DNA of 64,000 bases from an uncultured Pelagibacteraceae bacterium (GTDB taxonomy: Bacteria > Pseudomonadota > Alphaproteobacteria > Pelagibacterales > Pelagibacteraceae), in NCBI GenBank assembly GCA_902600485.1, contig CACKJD010000002.1, positions 183,392-247,391 of the forward strand, given 5' to 3'. Under the pieces are notes generated by a model. The model saw nothing but the letters and a program-made list of their open reading frames with translations. It ran no database searches and was not told the DNA's origin. The position numbers and the translations under genes were made by a program. Positions 1-8,523 of the stretch are shown here, in pieces. Within the stretch, counting starts at the first letter, position 1. Every line of letters starts with the position of its first letter.

Positions 1-937
1 CCTTTTCTTGGCTATTAAGTAATTCTAATGTTCTAATTTTAGGGCAACCTATTACAGATCCACCTGGCATCATTGATTTAATAATATTTATTAATTTAAT
101 TTTTTTTCTTAAATTACCTTCTATCGTGGTTACATAGTGAAAAAGATGTTTATATTCCTCAACATATTTTTTTCTTGTTATCCTTACAGTTCCTGGTTTG
201 CAAATTCTTGATAAATCATTTCTTTCCATATCAACTATCATATTATGTTCTTTTGTTTCTTTATTATTATTCTTAAAAAAACTAAGTGCTTTTGATTTAT
301 TGAGCTTTGGGTTTTTTTTTAAAGTTCCAGCTATTGGTTTTGTTTTTAATTTTAAACCTTTTTTTTCAATCAATGTTTCGGGGGAACAGCTGACAATTGA
401 ATAATTTTTATCTCTTATCATAAAAGACTCTGGCGATGAATTTACTTTCATTAACTTCCAGAAAAAATTAACTGGGTTGATTACTGAATTATTTTTATAT
501 TTTGTGCAAATTTTAATTTGATAAGTTTCACCTTGTTTAATTTTTTTTGAAAATAAATTAAAAATTCTTTTATATTTATTGAAATCAGTATTTATTTTAA
601 AAGGACTTAAAATCTTTGTTGGATTGAATTTATTATTAAATTTATTTTGTTTAATATTTGATGAGATTTTTACTTTATCAGATATTGTAATTACAGTCTC
701 TGGTTTATAAAAAATACCTTTATAAAAATTAGTTTTTTTCTGATTTTTTAATCTTATATTTAATAGATTACACAATATTTCATATCCAAAAAAACCTATA
801 AATAAATCCTGCTCTTTTTTATATTTTTTATTTGAAAAACTACCTAAAAAATTTTTTATATTTGAATTATTAAGTATTATTTTTTTTGAGAAATCTGTAA
901 AAATTTTATACTTGTTTCTAAATTTATAGATAATCAT
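1..937 (-). CDS. pabB: Chorismate-binding enzyme, PabB/TrpE family (partial, 3' end off window)
   Basis: This gene is absent from the ORF track because its stop lies beyond the left edge. Reading the minus strand gives a long open frame with the chorismate-enzyme hallmarks in order: FIGFFGYE, KPIAGT, EHNMIVDMERNDLS and GGSVIGCPKIR. These are the C-terminal catalytic motifs of aminodeoxychorismate synthase component I and anthranilate synthase component I. No TrpG partner is visible, and a p-aminobenzoate (folate) role is preferred over tryptophan only by resemblance. The first ATG in frame is used here, but the frame stays open up to about 1037, so a TTG start near 1009, overlapping the end of the MFS gene, is also possible. 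It lies downstream of and in line with the MFS transporter. Confidence 0.85.
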   Translation of the reverse strand, partial: MIIYKFRNKYKIFTDFSKKIILNNSNIKNFLGSFSNKKYKKEQDLFIGFFGYEILCNLLNIRLKNQKKTNFYKGIFYKPETVITISDKVKISSNIKQNKFNNKFNPTKILSPFKINTDFNKYKRIFNLFSKKIKQGETYQIKICTKYKNNSVINPVNFFWKLMKVNSSPESFMIRDKNYSIVSCSPETLIEKKGLKLKTKPIAGTLKKNPKLNKSKALSFFKNNNKETKEHNMIVDMERNDLSRICKPGTVRITRKKYVEEYKHLFHYVTTIEGNLRKKIKLINIIKSMMPGGSVIGCPKIRTLELLNSQEK

Positions 938-986
938 TGGCTTATCAGATTGATATAGCTTTTCCAGATAAGGACTAAATCTTAGT

Positions 987-2204
987 TTATGCTTTTTGTA
1001 ATCTCTCAATAGCTTGCTCTTTAATTGGTAAGTGTATTAAACCTGCAAAAATTGATAATGCAATTGCCAAATACCACGCATAGTCATAAGAGCCATACAA
1101 ATCATAAAATAATCCTCCTAGATAAGCTCCAAAGAATGAGCCAATTTGATGGCTTAAAAAAACTAATCCATACAATAATCCCAGATACTTTGTTCCAAAA
1201 ATATGTGCAACTATCCCACTTGTTGCAGGAACAGTTGATAGCCACAAAATACCAAAGCTTGCCCCAAAAAAAATAGAACCTAAAGTGCTGGGAGGTAAGA
1301 AAATAAACAAACATATTGAAACACCTCTTAAGAAATAAATTATACTTAAAATTGTTTTCTTTTTTCTTTTTGTACAAAGATAGCCACTCATAAGTGATCC
1401 GAAGATATTAAATAACCCTATTAAAGATAATATCATCGCAGCAGTCCAATCCTCTAGGCCTCTATCAATTACATATTTTGGAACGTGAGTTCCTACTAAT
1501 GTTATATGAAAACCACAAACAAAAAAGCCAGACAAAAGTAATAAATAACTTTTATATCTAAAAGCTTCACTTAAAGCTTCAATGGTTGACTGACTGCCTC
1601 CATCTTTTGTTACATTTATTTGAGGCGAACGAACAAAAAATGATATCAAAAAACCTAACGACAAAAATAACATGAAATAAAACAATGTTTGTACCCATCC
1701 ATAGTTTCCAAGTGAGTAATTTGTAAATAAAGGTGATAAAAAATATCCAAATGACCCTACTGCCGTAACAATACTCATTGCAATAGTTCTATTTGATAAT
1801 GGAAAATGCTTACCAACAATCGACATTGGTATGCTAATTGCTGTTCCACCACAACCAACTCCAACGAGAACACCTAACCAAATTTGAAAGTAAATTCCTG
1901 TATTAGGACCATTATACAAAAAGTAGATACCAATAATGTAAAACACAAAAGCTAAAGATATAGCTTTATGCCCGCCATATTTATCAGCAATTGCTCCAAA
2001 AACTGGGCCAGATAAACCCCAGCCTAACATTTGTATACCAATAGCTAAACCAAATTCAGTGTTAGTAATTCCTAAATCTGCATTAAAGTCCATGAAGAAC
2101 ATGCCAAACACTTGTCTTACACTTAAAGATATAAAAACCACAAGTGATGCTGCAATTAAAGTAACTAATGCTAAATTACTTTTTATGAACTTTTCGGAGC
2201 TCAT
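987..2204 (-). CDS. Major facilitator superfamily transporter
   Basis: A 405-residue protein that is hydrophobic throughout, with about 12 predicted membrane spans. It carries the MFS signature between spans 2 and 3 (FGAIADKYGGHKA, the GxxxDRxGxR-like loop) and the typical central break around residues 190-215 (SFFVRSPQINVTKDGG). It most resembles the monocarboxylate / oxalate-formate branch of MFS proteins, but the substrate cannot be read from sequence. The start codon overlaps the stop of the upstream metC-like gene by 4 bp (ATGA), so the two are probably co-transcribed and translationally coupled. That hints at an amino-acid or organic-acid substrate, which is inference. Confidence 0.85.
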   Translation of the reverse strand: MSSEKFIKSNLALVTLIAASLVVFISLSVRQVFGMFFMDFNADLGITNTEFGLAIGIQMLGWGLSGPVFGAIADKYGGHKAISLAFVFYIIGIYFLYNGPNTGIYFQIWLGVLVGVGCGGTAISIPMSIVGKHFPLSNRTIAMSIVTAVGSFGYFLSPLFTNYSLGNYGWVQTLFYFMLFLSLGFLISFFVRSPQINVTKDGGSQSTIEALSEAFRYKSYLLLLSGFFVCGFHITLVGTHVPKYVIDRGLEDWTAAMILSLIGLFNIFGSLMSGYLCTKRKKKTILSIIYFLRGVSICLFIFLPPSTLGSIFFGASFGILWLSTVPATSGIVAHIFGTKYLGLLYGLVFLSHQIGSFFGAYLGGLFYDLYGSYDYAWYLAIALSIFAGLIHLPIKEQAIERLQKA

Positions 2205-3376
2205 CTAATAAATTTTAATGAATTTTTTAAGTCTTTTATTAAATCTTTAGGATCTTCCAAACCAATATGCAATCTAACAATGTGTTCATCTTTTGATAAA
2301 TTCAAGTATTTTCTTTTTCCTTGTTCTTTTATTTTTTGGTGCAACGCTAAACTTTCAAAACCTCCCCAACTATAACCATAACCAAACAATCTTAAAGAGT
2401 TAACAAATCTATCTATGGAGCTTATATTTCTAGATTTTATTTTGAGGCCCATTAGACCTGAGGATCCTTTATAATATTTTTTCCACATCTTATAATCTTT
2501 AGTTCCTTTTTTGTAAGGATATAAAACTGTAATCTTTTTATGTTTACTTAAAAAGGAAGCAATTTTTTTTGTATTTATCTCGTGTCTATCTAATCTTGTA
2601 TCCAAAGTTCTGAGACCTCTAATTACTAAATAAGCATCATCAGGTCCCATTCTTAAACCTGAAATTTTTTCTGCTTTTTGAACAAATTTAAATACCCTTT
2701 TATTGACTGCTAAACTTCCTCCCATTACATCTGAGTGTCCAGAATAATATTTGGTCGCTGATACAATAGCCATATCAAATCCTAATTTAATGGGTTTTAG
2801 AAAATATGGAGTTCCCCATGTGTTATCCATAGCTGTAAAAATTTTATTTTTTTTTGCAATAGAAATTATTTTTGAGAGATCTTGAAATTCAAATGTGTTA
2901 CTGCCTGGATTTTCAACAAATATTAACTTTGTTTTCTTTGTTATATTTTTTTTTAATGTGGACAAATCTCTTGGATTATAAAATATGGCTTTAATATTAA
3001 AATCTTTGAAAAAATCCTGAGTTAATATTCGCGTAGGACTGTATACTGGATCAGAAACTAGAATTTCATCTCCAGGTCTTACTACACTAAACATTGCAAG
3101 AAAAACAGAACCAAAACCAGTTGGTGTTAAGAAAACATGGTATGATTCTTCTAATTTAGTTAAAATTTTCGATAATGCAAATGTTGTCGAAGTTCCTTGC
3201 CTTCCATAATCAAAATGTCCTCCAGTAGGATCTTTTAAGTGTTTTTTTTGAGTTTTTCTAATGTCATTAAGAGATTTAAACAAAATTGTAGATGCTCTAA
3301 CAACCGGTGGATTTACAGACTGATTGTAGAAATCTTTAGCTGTATGTTTTAAAAAAGTTTTGAATGAATAACCCAT
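2201..3376 (-). CDS. metC: Cystathionine beta-lyase-like PLP enzyme
   Basis: A 391-residue member of the Cys/Met-metabolism PLP family (fold type I). The motif YGRQGTST near residues 58-65 and the PLP-lysine region SATKYYSGHSDVMGG (Lys about 209) are diagnostic, as is AMDNTWGTPY just before it. These enzymes cleave cystathionine or related C-S substrates to homocysteine, pyruvate and ammonia. Length fits the family (380-400 aa). Its distal gene is the MFS transporter, overlapping by 4 bp. A cystathionine gamma-synthase or methionine gamma-lyase activity cannot be excluded from motifs alone, although SATKYYSGHSDVMGG is most typical of MetC. Confidence 0.85.
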   Translation of the reverse strand: MGYSFKTFLKHTAKDFYNQSVNPPVVRASTILFKSLNDIRKTQKKHLKDPTGGHFDYGRQGTSTTFALSKILTKLEESYHVFLTPTGFGSVFLAMFSVVRPGDEILVSDPVYSPTRILTQDFFKDFNIKAIFYNPRDLSTLKKNITKKTKLIFVENPGSNTFEFQDLSKIISIAKKNKIFTAMDNTWGTPYFLKPIKLGFDMAIVSATKYYSGHSDVMGGSLAVNKRVFKFVQKAEKISGLRMGPDDAYLVIRGLRTLDTRLDRHEINTKKIASFLSKHKKITVLYPYKKGTKDYKMWKKYYKGSSGLMGLKIKSRNISSIDRFVNSLRLFGYGYSWGGFESLALHQKIKEQGKRKYLNLSKDEHIVRLHIGLEDPKDLIKDLKNSLKFIR

Positions 3377-3455
3377 AAAAAAATTTGATAACTAAATATG
3401 ACAATGCTATATCCCACATATAAGTCAATAAAATAATAATAAAAGGAGAAAACTT

Positions 3456-3539
3456 ATGGGATACCCAAAAAAACATCGTGGTAGAAGAAAGATGGGATCA
3501 AAAAAAAGAAGAGCTAGAAAAAAAAATAAGAAAAAATAA
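3456..3539 (+). CDS. 27-residue extremely basic small protein
   Basis: Too short for the ORF track. ATG at 3456 is preceded by the ribosome-binding site AAAAGGAGAA at near-ideal spacing, one of the best SD sequences in the window, and the frame closes at 3539 with TAA. The product begins MGYPKKHRGRRKMGSKKRRA and is more than half Lys/Arg, with no acidic residue. That composition suggests RNA or ribosome binding, as for very small ribosomal proteins such as bL36 or THX, but it matches none of them clearly. It stands just upstream of a membrane-protein gene on the same strand (11 bp gap). Coding status rests on the SD and the non-random start; the function is unknown. Confidence 0.6.
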   Translation: MGYPKKHRGRRKMGSKKRRARKKNKKK

Positions 3540-3550
3540 ATCTACTCAAA

Positions 3551-4240
3551 ATGGATACCATAAATAAAGTCAAATCCATAAGTATATGGATTTTTATAGT
3601 TCCCTTTTTTGCGATAAACATTTGTCTAATACTAATAACAAACTTTCATGAACTATTTCCAAACAAAGAACATATAATACATAATACAATTCCGTATATT
3701 GATGGAGGGGCCTCAATAAGTAGAACAGCTAGGGTTTTTCCAACATACTTAATTTTTAAACCTGCCATGTTTTTGACGGCGTACTTATTGATAAAATATT
3801 GGCTGTATATTAAAAAAATTATTTTAAATGTTCATGGAGAGCATAAAAATTTAGGAAAAATTTTAATATTTGGTATTGGTTCAGCTATCTGTTTAATCAT
3901 TCACTCAATTTTTTTAGGTATTAAATTTGATTATGATCTCTATAAATTATTCAGAAGAGTAATAATGTTAGTTTTTATTATTTTTGAAGTAGTAGCCCAG
4001 GCTTATTTAGTGATTACGTTGTACTCAATCAAAAATAAATTATTAAGTTTTATAAATTTAAAATTCTTAAAATTAAAAGCTATTTTAGTATCAATTTTAG
4101 TTTTTGTAATGATAGTAAGCATCCCGATAGTGAGTATGCCAGGTAATAAGCATATTAAGCATGCATTAGAGTGGGACTTTTTTCTGGGTGTTATATTATT
4201 TTACGTATTAACTTTCTTTATGTGGAAAAAGCAAAGCTAA
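3551..4240 (+). CDS. Six-span membrane protein of unknown function (possibly Frag1/Sfk1-like)
   Basis: A 229-residue protein with about six membrane spans: residues 12-32, 68-88, 103-125, 135-160, 176-198 and 208-225. A long polar loop after the first span contains HNTIPYIDGGASISRTARVFPT. That layout (short cytoplasmic N-terminus, one span, conserved non-cytoplasmic loop, five more spans) resembles the Frag1/DRAM/Sfk1 family, but the similarity was judged by eye and is weak. It ends one base before the convergent mnmA stop, so the genes abut tail to tail. No enzymatic motif is visible. Confidence 0.75.
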   Translation: MDTINKVKSISIWIFIVPFFAINICLILITNFHELFPNKEHIIHNTIPYIDGGASISRTARVFPTYLIFKPAMFLTAYLLIKYWLYIKKIILNVHGEHKNLGKILIFGIGSAICLIIHSIFLGIKFDYDLYKLFRRVIMLVFIIFEVVAQAYLVITLYSIKNKLLSFINLKFLKLKAILVSILVFVMIVSIPIVSMPGNKHIKHALEWDFFLGVILFYVLTFFMWKKQS

Positions 4241-5356
4241 TTATCGAGTAATCCAGCCTCCGCCTAAAACTCTATCACCATCTATATCTTTTTTATAAAA
4301 AACACATGCTTGACCTGGTGAAATACCATACTCATCTTCTAATAGTGTTAAAGAAGTTTTGTCATCATTTAAATTTAATTTAGATTTTAAAAGTTTGCCT
4401 GTAGATCTTACTTTTACAAAAATATTTTCATCAAAATATTTCTTATCAGCTAAAAGATTTAAGTTTTTTAAATTAATGTCTTTTTTTATTAATTCTTTTT
4501 TTTCACCAACAATTATTTCATTTTTATCAGAATTTATATCAATTACATATAACGGCTCTTTTGCTGCAATTTTAATTCCCCTTCTTTGACCAATAGTAAA
4601 ATTTACAATCCCATCATGTACTCCTAGGACTTTACCTAAAGAATTTTTTATATTCCCTTTTTTAAATGCATCAGGTCTAAATTTTTGAATAACTGACACA
4701 TAATCACCATTGGGAACGAAGCAAATATCTTGGCTATCTGGTTTATCTGCAACATTTAATTGAAGTTTTTGTGCTATTTCTCTAGTTTCTTTTTTTAATA
4801 AATTTCCTAGAGGAAATCTTAAAAAATTTAATTGATCTCTAGTAGTGTTGAATAAAAAGTAACTTTGGTCTCTGTTTGTATCAATGGCTCTATACATTTC
4901 CGTTTGATTATCTTTTGTTATACTTTTAACATAATGGCCAGTAACTAAAGCATCTGCTTTAATATTTAATGACTCTTGAAATAAATCATTAAACTTTACA
5001 GTCTTATTACATTGAACACATGGAATAGGAGTTTCTCCTTTTAGATAGCTGTCTACAAAGTTGTCTATTACACCCTCCTTAAACTTATTTTGATAATACA
5101 AAATTTTGTGTTCAATATTTAATTTGTTAGCTACCCTTTTTGCATCAAATATATCTTGACCTGAGCAACAAGTTTTTGAAGCAGCTACCTCTTTATTATC
5201 ATCATATAACTTCAGTGTGATCCCAATTACGTTATAACCTTCCCTTTTCATCATACCTGCAACAGTAGAAGAATCTACCCCACCTGACATTGCAACAACT
5301 ACAGTTGTATCTTTTGGGCTCTTTTCAAATCCAAGAGGGTTTAAAATATTTTTCAT
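4241..5356 (-). CDS. mnmA: tRNA-specific 2-thiouridylase MnmA
   Basis: MnmA inserts sulfur at C2 of the wobble uridine (U34) of Lys, Glu and Gln tRNAs, using ATP and a persulfide relay. The 371-residue protein shows the N-type PP-loop SGGVDSS (residues 24-30), the catalytic region [13 protein letters not shown] (Cys about 113 and 116), the target-binding stretch ITGHY-like VTGHYVK, and DSQDICFV with the second catalytic cysteine (about 212). The C-terminus ([19 protein letters not shown]) is the usual beta-barrel domain. Length is normal. It is transcribed alone, divergent from the DUF3553 gene. Confidence 0.97.
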   Translation of the reverse strand: MKNILNPLGFEKSPKDTTVVVAMSGGVDSSTVAGMMKREGYNVIGITLKLYDDNKEVAASKTCCSGQDIFDAKRVANKLNIEHKILYYQNKFKEGVIDNFVDSYLKGETPIPCVQCNKTVKFNDLFQESLNIKADALVTGHYVKSITKDNQTEMYRAIDTNRDQSYFLFNTTRDQLNFLRFPLGNLLKKETREIAQKLQLNVADKPDSQDICFVPNGDYVSVIQKFRPDAFKKGNIKNSLGKVLGVHDGIVNFTIGQRRGIKIAAKEPLYVIDINSDKNEIIVGEKKELIKKDINLKNLNLLADKKYFDENIFVKVRSTGKLLKSKLNLNDDKTSLTLLEDEYGISPGQACVFYKKDIDGDRVLGGGWITR

Positions 5357-5398
5357 AAGTTTGGAAATTATACTTTTTTCTATTATAAGTTAAACTAT

Positions 5399-5578
5399 AT
5401 GATTTTAGATTTTGAGCCAGGTGACAAAGTAGTTAATCCTAAACAAAAAGAGTGGGGAATCGGGCAAGTACAATCTATTATCAAAGGGAAAGTCACAGTT
5501 AATTTTGAAAATGTAGGTAAAAAAGTAATAAATTCAAATATAGTTGAGTTAACTAAATTAAAATCAAATGGAAGATAA
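5399..5578 (+). CDS. DUF3553 small protein
   Basis: A 59-residue ORF below the track's length cut-off. The translation starts MILDFEPGDKVVNPKQKEWG and contains GIGQVQS and KVTVNFENVGKKVI. This is the pattern of the DUF3553 family common in Alphaproteobacteria (FxPGDxVxHPxxxDWGxGQVQS, VNFExxGKxxI). The fold is probably a small SH3/Tudor-like beta barrel, as in CarD-type domains, but the function is unknown. It overlaps the start of cysQ by 11 bp, so the two genes are likely coupled. Confidence 0.85.
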   Translation: MILDFEPGDKVVNPKQKEWGIGQVQSIIKGKVTVNFENVGKKVINSNIVELTKLKSNGR

Positions 5579-6350
5579 ATTAAAAAAAAAAATAATTTAT
5601 GAATTAATCAAAACTTTTATTAATGCTGGAGATATTGCTCTTGAATTAAGAGAAAAGGGTTTAAAGAAAATTATAAAGGATGATAATACTCCTGTTACTA
5701 ATGGAGATTTAGAGGTCAATAAAATAATAACTAATAAACTAAAGGAAATAACTCCTGAAATTCCTATTGTTTCAGAAGAAGTATCTGACAATAAAAACTC
5801 TAATAATCTATCAACTTTTTGGTTGATAGATCCAATAGATGGAACATATGACTATTTAAATAATAAAGAAGAATTTACTTTAAACGCTGGTTTAATTATT
5901 AATAAAAAACCTGATATAGCGATTATTAATGCACCGGCAAAAAAAAGATTATTTTATACTTTTGGTGTCAATAATAGTTTTGAATTAAAAAATAATTTAG
6001 AAACGAAATTAGATTCTGGTGCCAATTCTAAAAATAAAGAACTAAGTGCTCTTGTTTACTCTGATAATATTAAAGGAGAAATAAAAAACATTCACAATAA
6101 CTATAACATAAAAAAAATAACAAAAATGAAAAGTTCTTATAAGTTTTGCGTTATTGCCTCTGGGGAGTTTGACTTGTATGTTGCAGACCCTAGGGCTTCT
6201 GAATGGGATATAGCAGCAGGTGATGCAATATTAAGAAATGCCGGAGGTTCATTAAAAGACATGAATGGAAATGAAATATTTTATGGAAAAAAGGATTTTA
6301 AAAATCCAAGTTTAGTTGTAAAAAGTGCAAGATTGCTAAATAATGAGTGA
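5568..6350 (+). CDS. cysQ: 3'(2'),5'-bisphosphate nucleotidase CysQ (inositol monophosphatase family)
   Basis: A 260-residue Mg-dependent, Li-sensitive phosphatase family member. The metal-binding motifs are all present: SEE (residues 69-71), DPIDGTYDYL (88-97) and WDIAAGDAIL near residue 214. The DPIDGTxxF/Y-N and SEVSD-like spacing is closer to CysQ than to SuhB, so the expected role is hydrolysis of 3'-phosphoadenosine 5'-phosphate left over from sulfonation chemistry. The start overlaps the DUF3553 gene, and the end overlaps a 49-residue membrane protein by 8 bp, forming a tight three-gene operon. Confidence 0.88.
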   Translation: MEDKLKKKIIYELIKTFINAGDIALELREKGLKKIIKDDNTPVTNGDLEVNKIITNKLKEITPEIPIVSEEVSDNKNSNNLSTFWLIDPIDGTYDYLNNKEEFTLNAGLIINKKPDIAIINAPAKKRLFYTFGVNNSFELKNNLETKLDSGANSKNKELSALVYSDNIKGEIKNIHNNYNIKKITKMKSSYKFCVIASGEFDLYVADPRASEWDIAAGDAILRNAGGSLKDMNGNEIFYGKKDFKNPSLVVKSARLLNNE

Positions 6351-6492
6351 ACAACTTAGAATTATCTTAATTATAATTGTTAGCGTATCAATTTTTGGCT
6401 TAATTGTCTTTGTAATAGTTAAAAATTTTATTAAATCAAAAATTGATTATTATTTAATAGAAAAAAATAAGAAAGCTAAAAAAGACGAGTGA
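6343..6492 (+). CDS. 49-residue single-span membrane protein
   Basis: Not in the ORF track. The ATG at 6343 overlaps the cysQ stop (ATGAGTGA) and the frame runs to TGA at 6490-6492. The product has one strongly hydrophobic segment (residues 7-26, IILIIIVSVSIFGLIVFVIV) followed by a Lys-rich tail, so N-out or N-in single-pass topology is likely. It overlaps the convergent recX stop by 17 bp. No family was recognised. Evidence for being real is the coupled start and the clean membrane-anchor design. Confidence 0.55.
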   Translation: MSEQLRIILIIIVSVSIFGLIVFVIVKNFIKSKIDYYLIEKNKKAKKDE

Positions 6493-7039
6493 TTTTCTCG
6501 TACTCTTCTTTAGAAAGATCCATAACTCGTTTTGATGTATCAAAATCAAAACCATTTCTTGCTAAAACTGCAATATCTTTTTTATAAAATAACGGTCTAT
6601 TGTCCTCTACTCTACATGGGCCAATTCTTCTTTTTTTACACACTTTTAACGCAGAAAAAAAATCTTGATCTTCATTTTCATCTTTTATTTTGTCTAAAGT
6701 TTCCTTAACAAATTTTTGATTGATACCTTTTGACATTAAATAATTTCTTATCTTGTTAATTGAGCTACCTCTTTGAATAAGATTTTTTGCTTTACTATTA
6801 GAATAAAATTTGTCATTTAAATATTTAGAGTTTTCAAGATCGCTCAGGACTACATCAATTAAATCTTTAATTTCATTTTTTTTTATCCCTACGGCTCCAA
6901 ATTTCAAATATTTTTTAAGTAAATAAGTCCTTAATTGCTGCTTTGATGGAGCATACTTTTCAATATACTTCATTGAAAAATCTCTCATCTCATGAACTGT
7001 ATCTTCAAAACTCTTTTTTTTATTTTTTATAGGAATCAT
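6476..7039 (-). CDS. recX: Regulatory protein RecX
   Basis: RecX proteins bind RecA filaments and modulate recombination. The protein is built of repeated three-helix units. Visible signs are the first-repeat stretch PSKQQLRTYLLKKYLK, the RGSSINKIRNYLMSKGI unit, and the C-terminal RRIGPCR region characteristic of alphaproteobacterial RecX. The track begins at a GTG at 7096 (MKKLLICS), but the ATG at 7039 (MIPIKNKK) leaves room for the divergent gene at 7068 and removes an unlikely N-terminal extension, so it is preferred. Length from this start is 187 aa. recA is not in this window. Confidence 0.8.
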   Translation of the reverse strand: MIPIKNKKKSFEDTVHEMRDFSMKYIEKYAPSKQQLRTYLLKKYLKFGAVGIKKNEIKDLIDVVLSDLENSKYLNDKFYSNSKAKNLIQRGSSINKIRNYLMSKGINQKFVKETLDKIKDENEDQDFFSALKVCKKRRIGPCRVEDNRPLFYKKDIAVLARNGFDFDTSKRVMDLSKEEYEKITRLF

Positions 7040-7067
7040 TTTAATTTTTAATATATTATAAACTTTA

Positions 7068-7541
7068 ATGATTGAACAAATTAATAACTTCTTCACAGTT
7101 CCAATGATTTACTTATGGTTGAATTTAGGTGTTCTGCCTTTTTGGATAGTGCTATTATTTTTCCCAAGCTCAGGTGTAAGTAAATATATGGTTAGGTCAA
7201 TATTTCCATTTATGATTTTTTCATTTGTTTATGCTTATTTATTATATTACTTTTTTCTAACAGAATTTGATTTTAAGAATAATTTTAATCTTTATCTAGG
7301 TTTGGAACAACTGTCTGGGTTATTTTCTAAAACAGGTTTTTTAATTATGTTTTGGTGCCATTTTTTAGCGATAAATTTATTTTGTGGTGCTTGGATTGTA
7401 AGTGATAGTTTAAAATTTTCTATGTCAAAATTTTTAGTTTTTTTTCCACTATTGATTACATATTTTATAGGTCCTATTGGACTATTTATATACTGGCTGA
7501 TAAGAATCTTTTTTGCAAAAAAATTATCATTGTATGATTAA
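7068..7541 (+). CDS. ABA4-like (DUF4281) membrane protein
   Basis: A 157-residue protein with four membrane spans. The pattern of an N-terminal span, PFWIVLLFFPSS, CHFLAINLFCGAWIVSDS in the third span region, and LLITYFIGPIGLFIYWLIR at the end matches the family of plant ABA4 (neoxanthin formation) and its bacterial relatives. Particularly telling are the HxLAxxLFxGxWIxxD and GPxGLxxY motifs. Bacterial members have no established reaction. It overlaps the following DsbA-fold gene by 8 bp. Confidence 0.75.
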   Translation: MIEQINNFFTVPMIYLWLNLGVLPFWIVLLFFPSSGVSKYMVRSIFPFMIFSFVYAYLLYYFFLTEFDFKNNFNLYLGLEQLSGLFSKTGFLIMFWCHFLAINLFCGAWIVSDSLKFSMSKFLVFFPLLITYFIGPIGLFIYWLIRIFFAKKLSLYD

Positions 7542-8118
7542 AGAAATTCAGTTTTATTACGATTTTTCAAGTCCGTATACATACATTGCCCACAAAAAAA
7601 TTAAGAAATTAAAGAATGATAAAAATATTAATTTTTTATACAAACCGATGCTTTTAGGTGGTTTGCACAAATTAGCTGGAATAACCGCGAATGCATTTAT
7701 TGGTCATAAAAACGAATTTATGATTCAAGATTGTGAAATGATTTCAAAGAAACTTGGTATCAATTTTCATTTTAACGAAAAATTTCCTATTAATTCTTTA
7801 TATTTAATGAGGGGAACATTAGTTTTAAAGGATAATTTACTTGAAAAATATATAGATACTTTTTTTGAATCCTACTGGCAGTTAAATTTAGATTTATCAG
7901 ATAGAAGTATTTTTGAAAAAAAATTAAAAGAAATAAATATTGATGTTGATAAATTTCTTTTAGATATTGAGAAAAGGGAGACTAAAGAAAAGCTAAAGCT
8001 GCTCACCGATGAAGCTTTTTCCAAAAAAATTTTTGGCGCTCCGACTTTTTTTTATAATAATAAAATTTATTGGGGACAAGACAGATTAGATTATGTAATT
8101 GATGAGGCAATTAAATAA
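7534..8118 (+). CDS. 2-hydroxychromene-2-carboxylate isomerase / DsbA-fold oxidoreductase
   Basis: The N-terminus IQFYYDFSSPYTYIAH is the kappa-class GST / HCCA isomerase signature (FYFDxxSPYxY), where the catalytic serine replaces a thioredoxin cysteine. The C-terminus FGAPTFFYNNKIYWGQDRLD is the usual cis-proline and glutathione-site segment (GVPTFxVxxxxFWGxDRL). Such enzymes act with glutathione in aromatic degradation or as general DsbA-fold reductases. The track start at 7513 lies inside the upstream gene; the ATG at 7534 puts the first strand at the normal place. Convergent with the rhodanese gene, with an 8-bp overlap. Confidence 0.85.
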   Translation: MIKEIQFYYDFSSPYTYIAHKKIKKLKNDKNINFLYKPMLLGGLHKLAGITANAFIGHKNEFMIQDCEMISKKLGINFHFNEKFPINSLYLMRGTLVLKDNLLEKYIDTFFESYWQLNLDLSDRSIFEKKLKEINIDVDKFLLDIEKRETKEKLKLLTDEAFSKKIFGAPTFFYNNKIYWGQDRLDYVIDEAIK

Positions 8119-8494
8119 TTTCAAAATCGCTTGCTTTAATAGTACTAAAACCACCATCAACATGAGACACATTTTTAAAACCCATGTCTTGTAAAGTTTT
8201 AGTGGCAAGAGCAGATCTTAAACCAGCTGCACAAAACAATATTGTTTCTTTTGATGGATCTATTTTTCCTTGTTTATAATATGGACTAGATGGATCCATC
8301 CAAAATTCTAACATACCTCTGGGAATATGAAGGGAATTTTTTACTCTTCCATCTCTTTCTAGTTCTCTAATATCTCTAATATCGATTAAATTACATTTGT
8401 TTTCCTTAAACAATTTTGCAGCCTCATTGCTTGTAATAGTTTTAATTTCTTTTAATGCATTATTAACTAGATCTTGTGATGATTTAATAGTCAT
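8111..8494 (-). CDS. Rhodanese-like sulfurtransferase
   Basis: A single rhodanese domain. NLIDIRDIRELERDG is the first conserved block, HIPRGMLEFWMDP the second, and ILFCAAGLRSALAT the active-site loop with its cysteine. GFKNVSHVDGGFSTI is the C-terminal signature. The loop (CAAGxRSxxA) suits a sulfur carrier or thiosulfate sulfurtransferase. The track start at 8518 is probably too early; the ATG at 8494 (MTIKSSQD) gives a 127-residue protein and leaves a promoter gap to the divergent gene at 8524. Confidence 0.88.
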   Translation of the reverse strand: MTIKSSQDLVNNALKEIKTITSNEAAKLFKENKCNLIDIRDIRELERDGRVKNSLHIPRGMLEFWMDPSSPYYKQGKIDPSKETILFCAAGLRSALATKTLQDMGFKNVSHVDGGFSTIKASDFEII

Positions 8495-8523
8495 ATATGT
8501 GTAATCTGTTAATATCAAAAAAA

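Noticed and set aside
198-404. Plus-strand 68-aa ORF in the track
   Set aside because: It is antisense to the pabB-like gene, which carries clear family motifs on the minus strand. The hydrophobic composition comes from poly-T.
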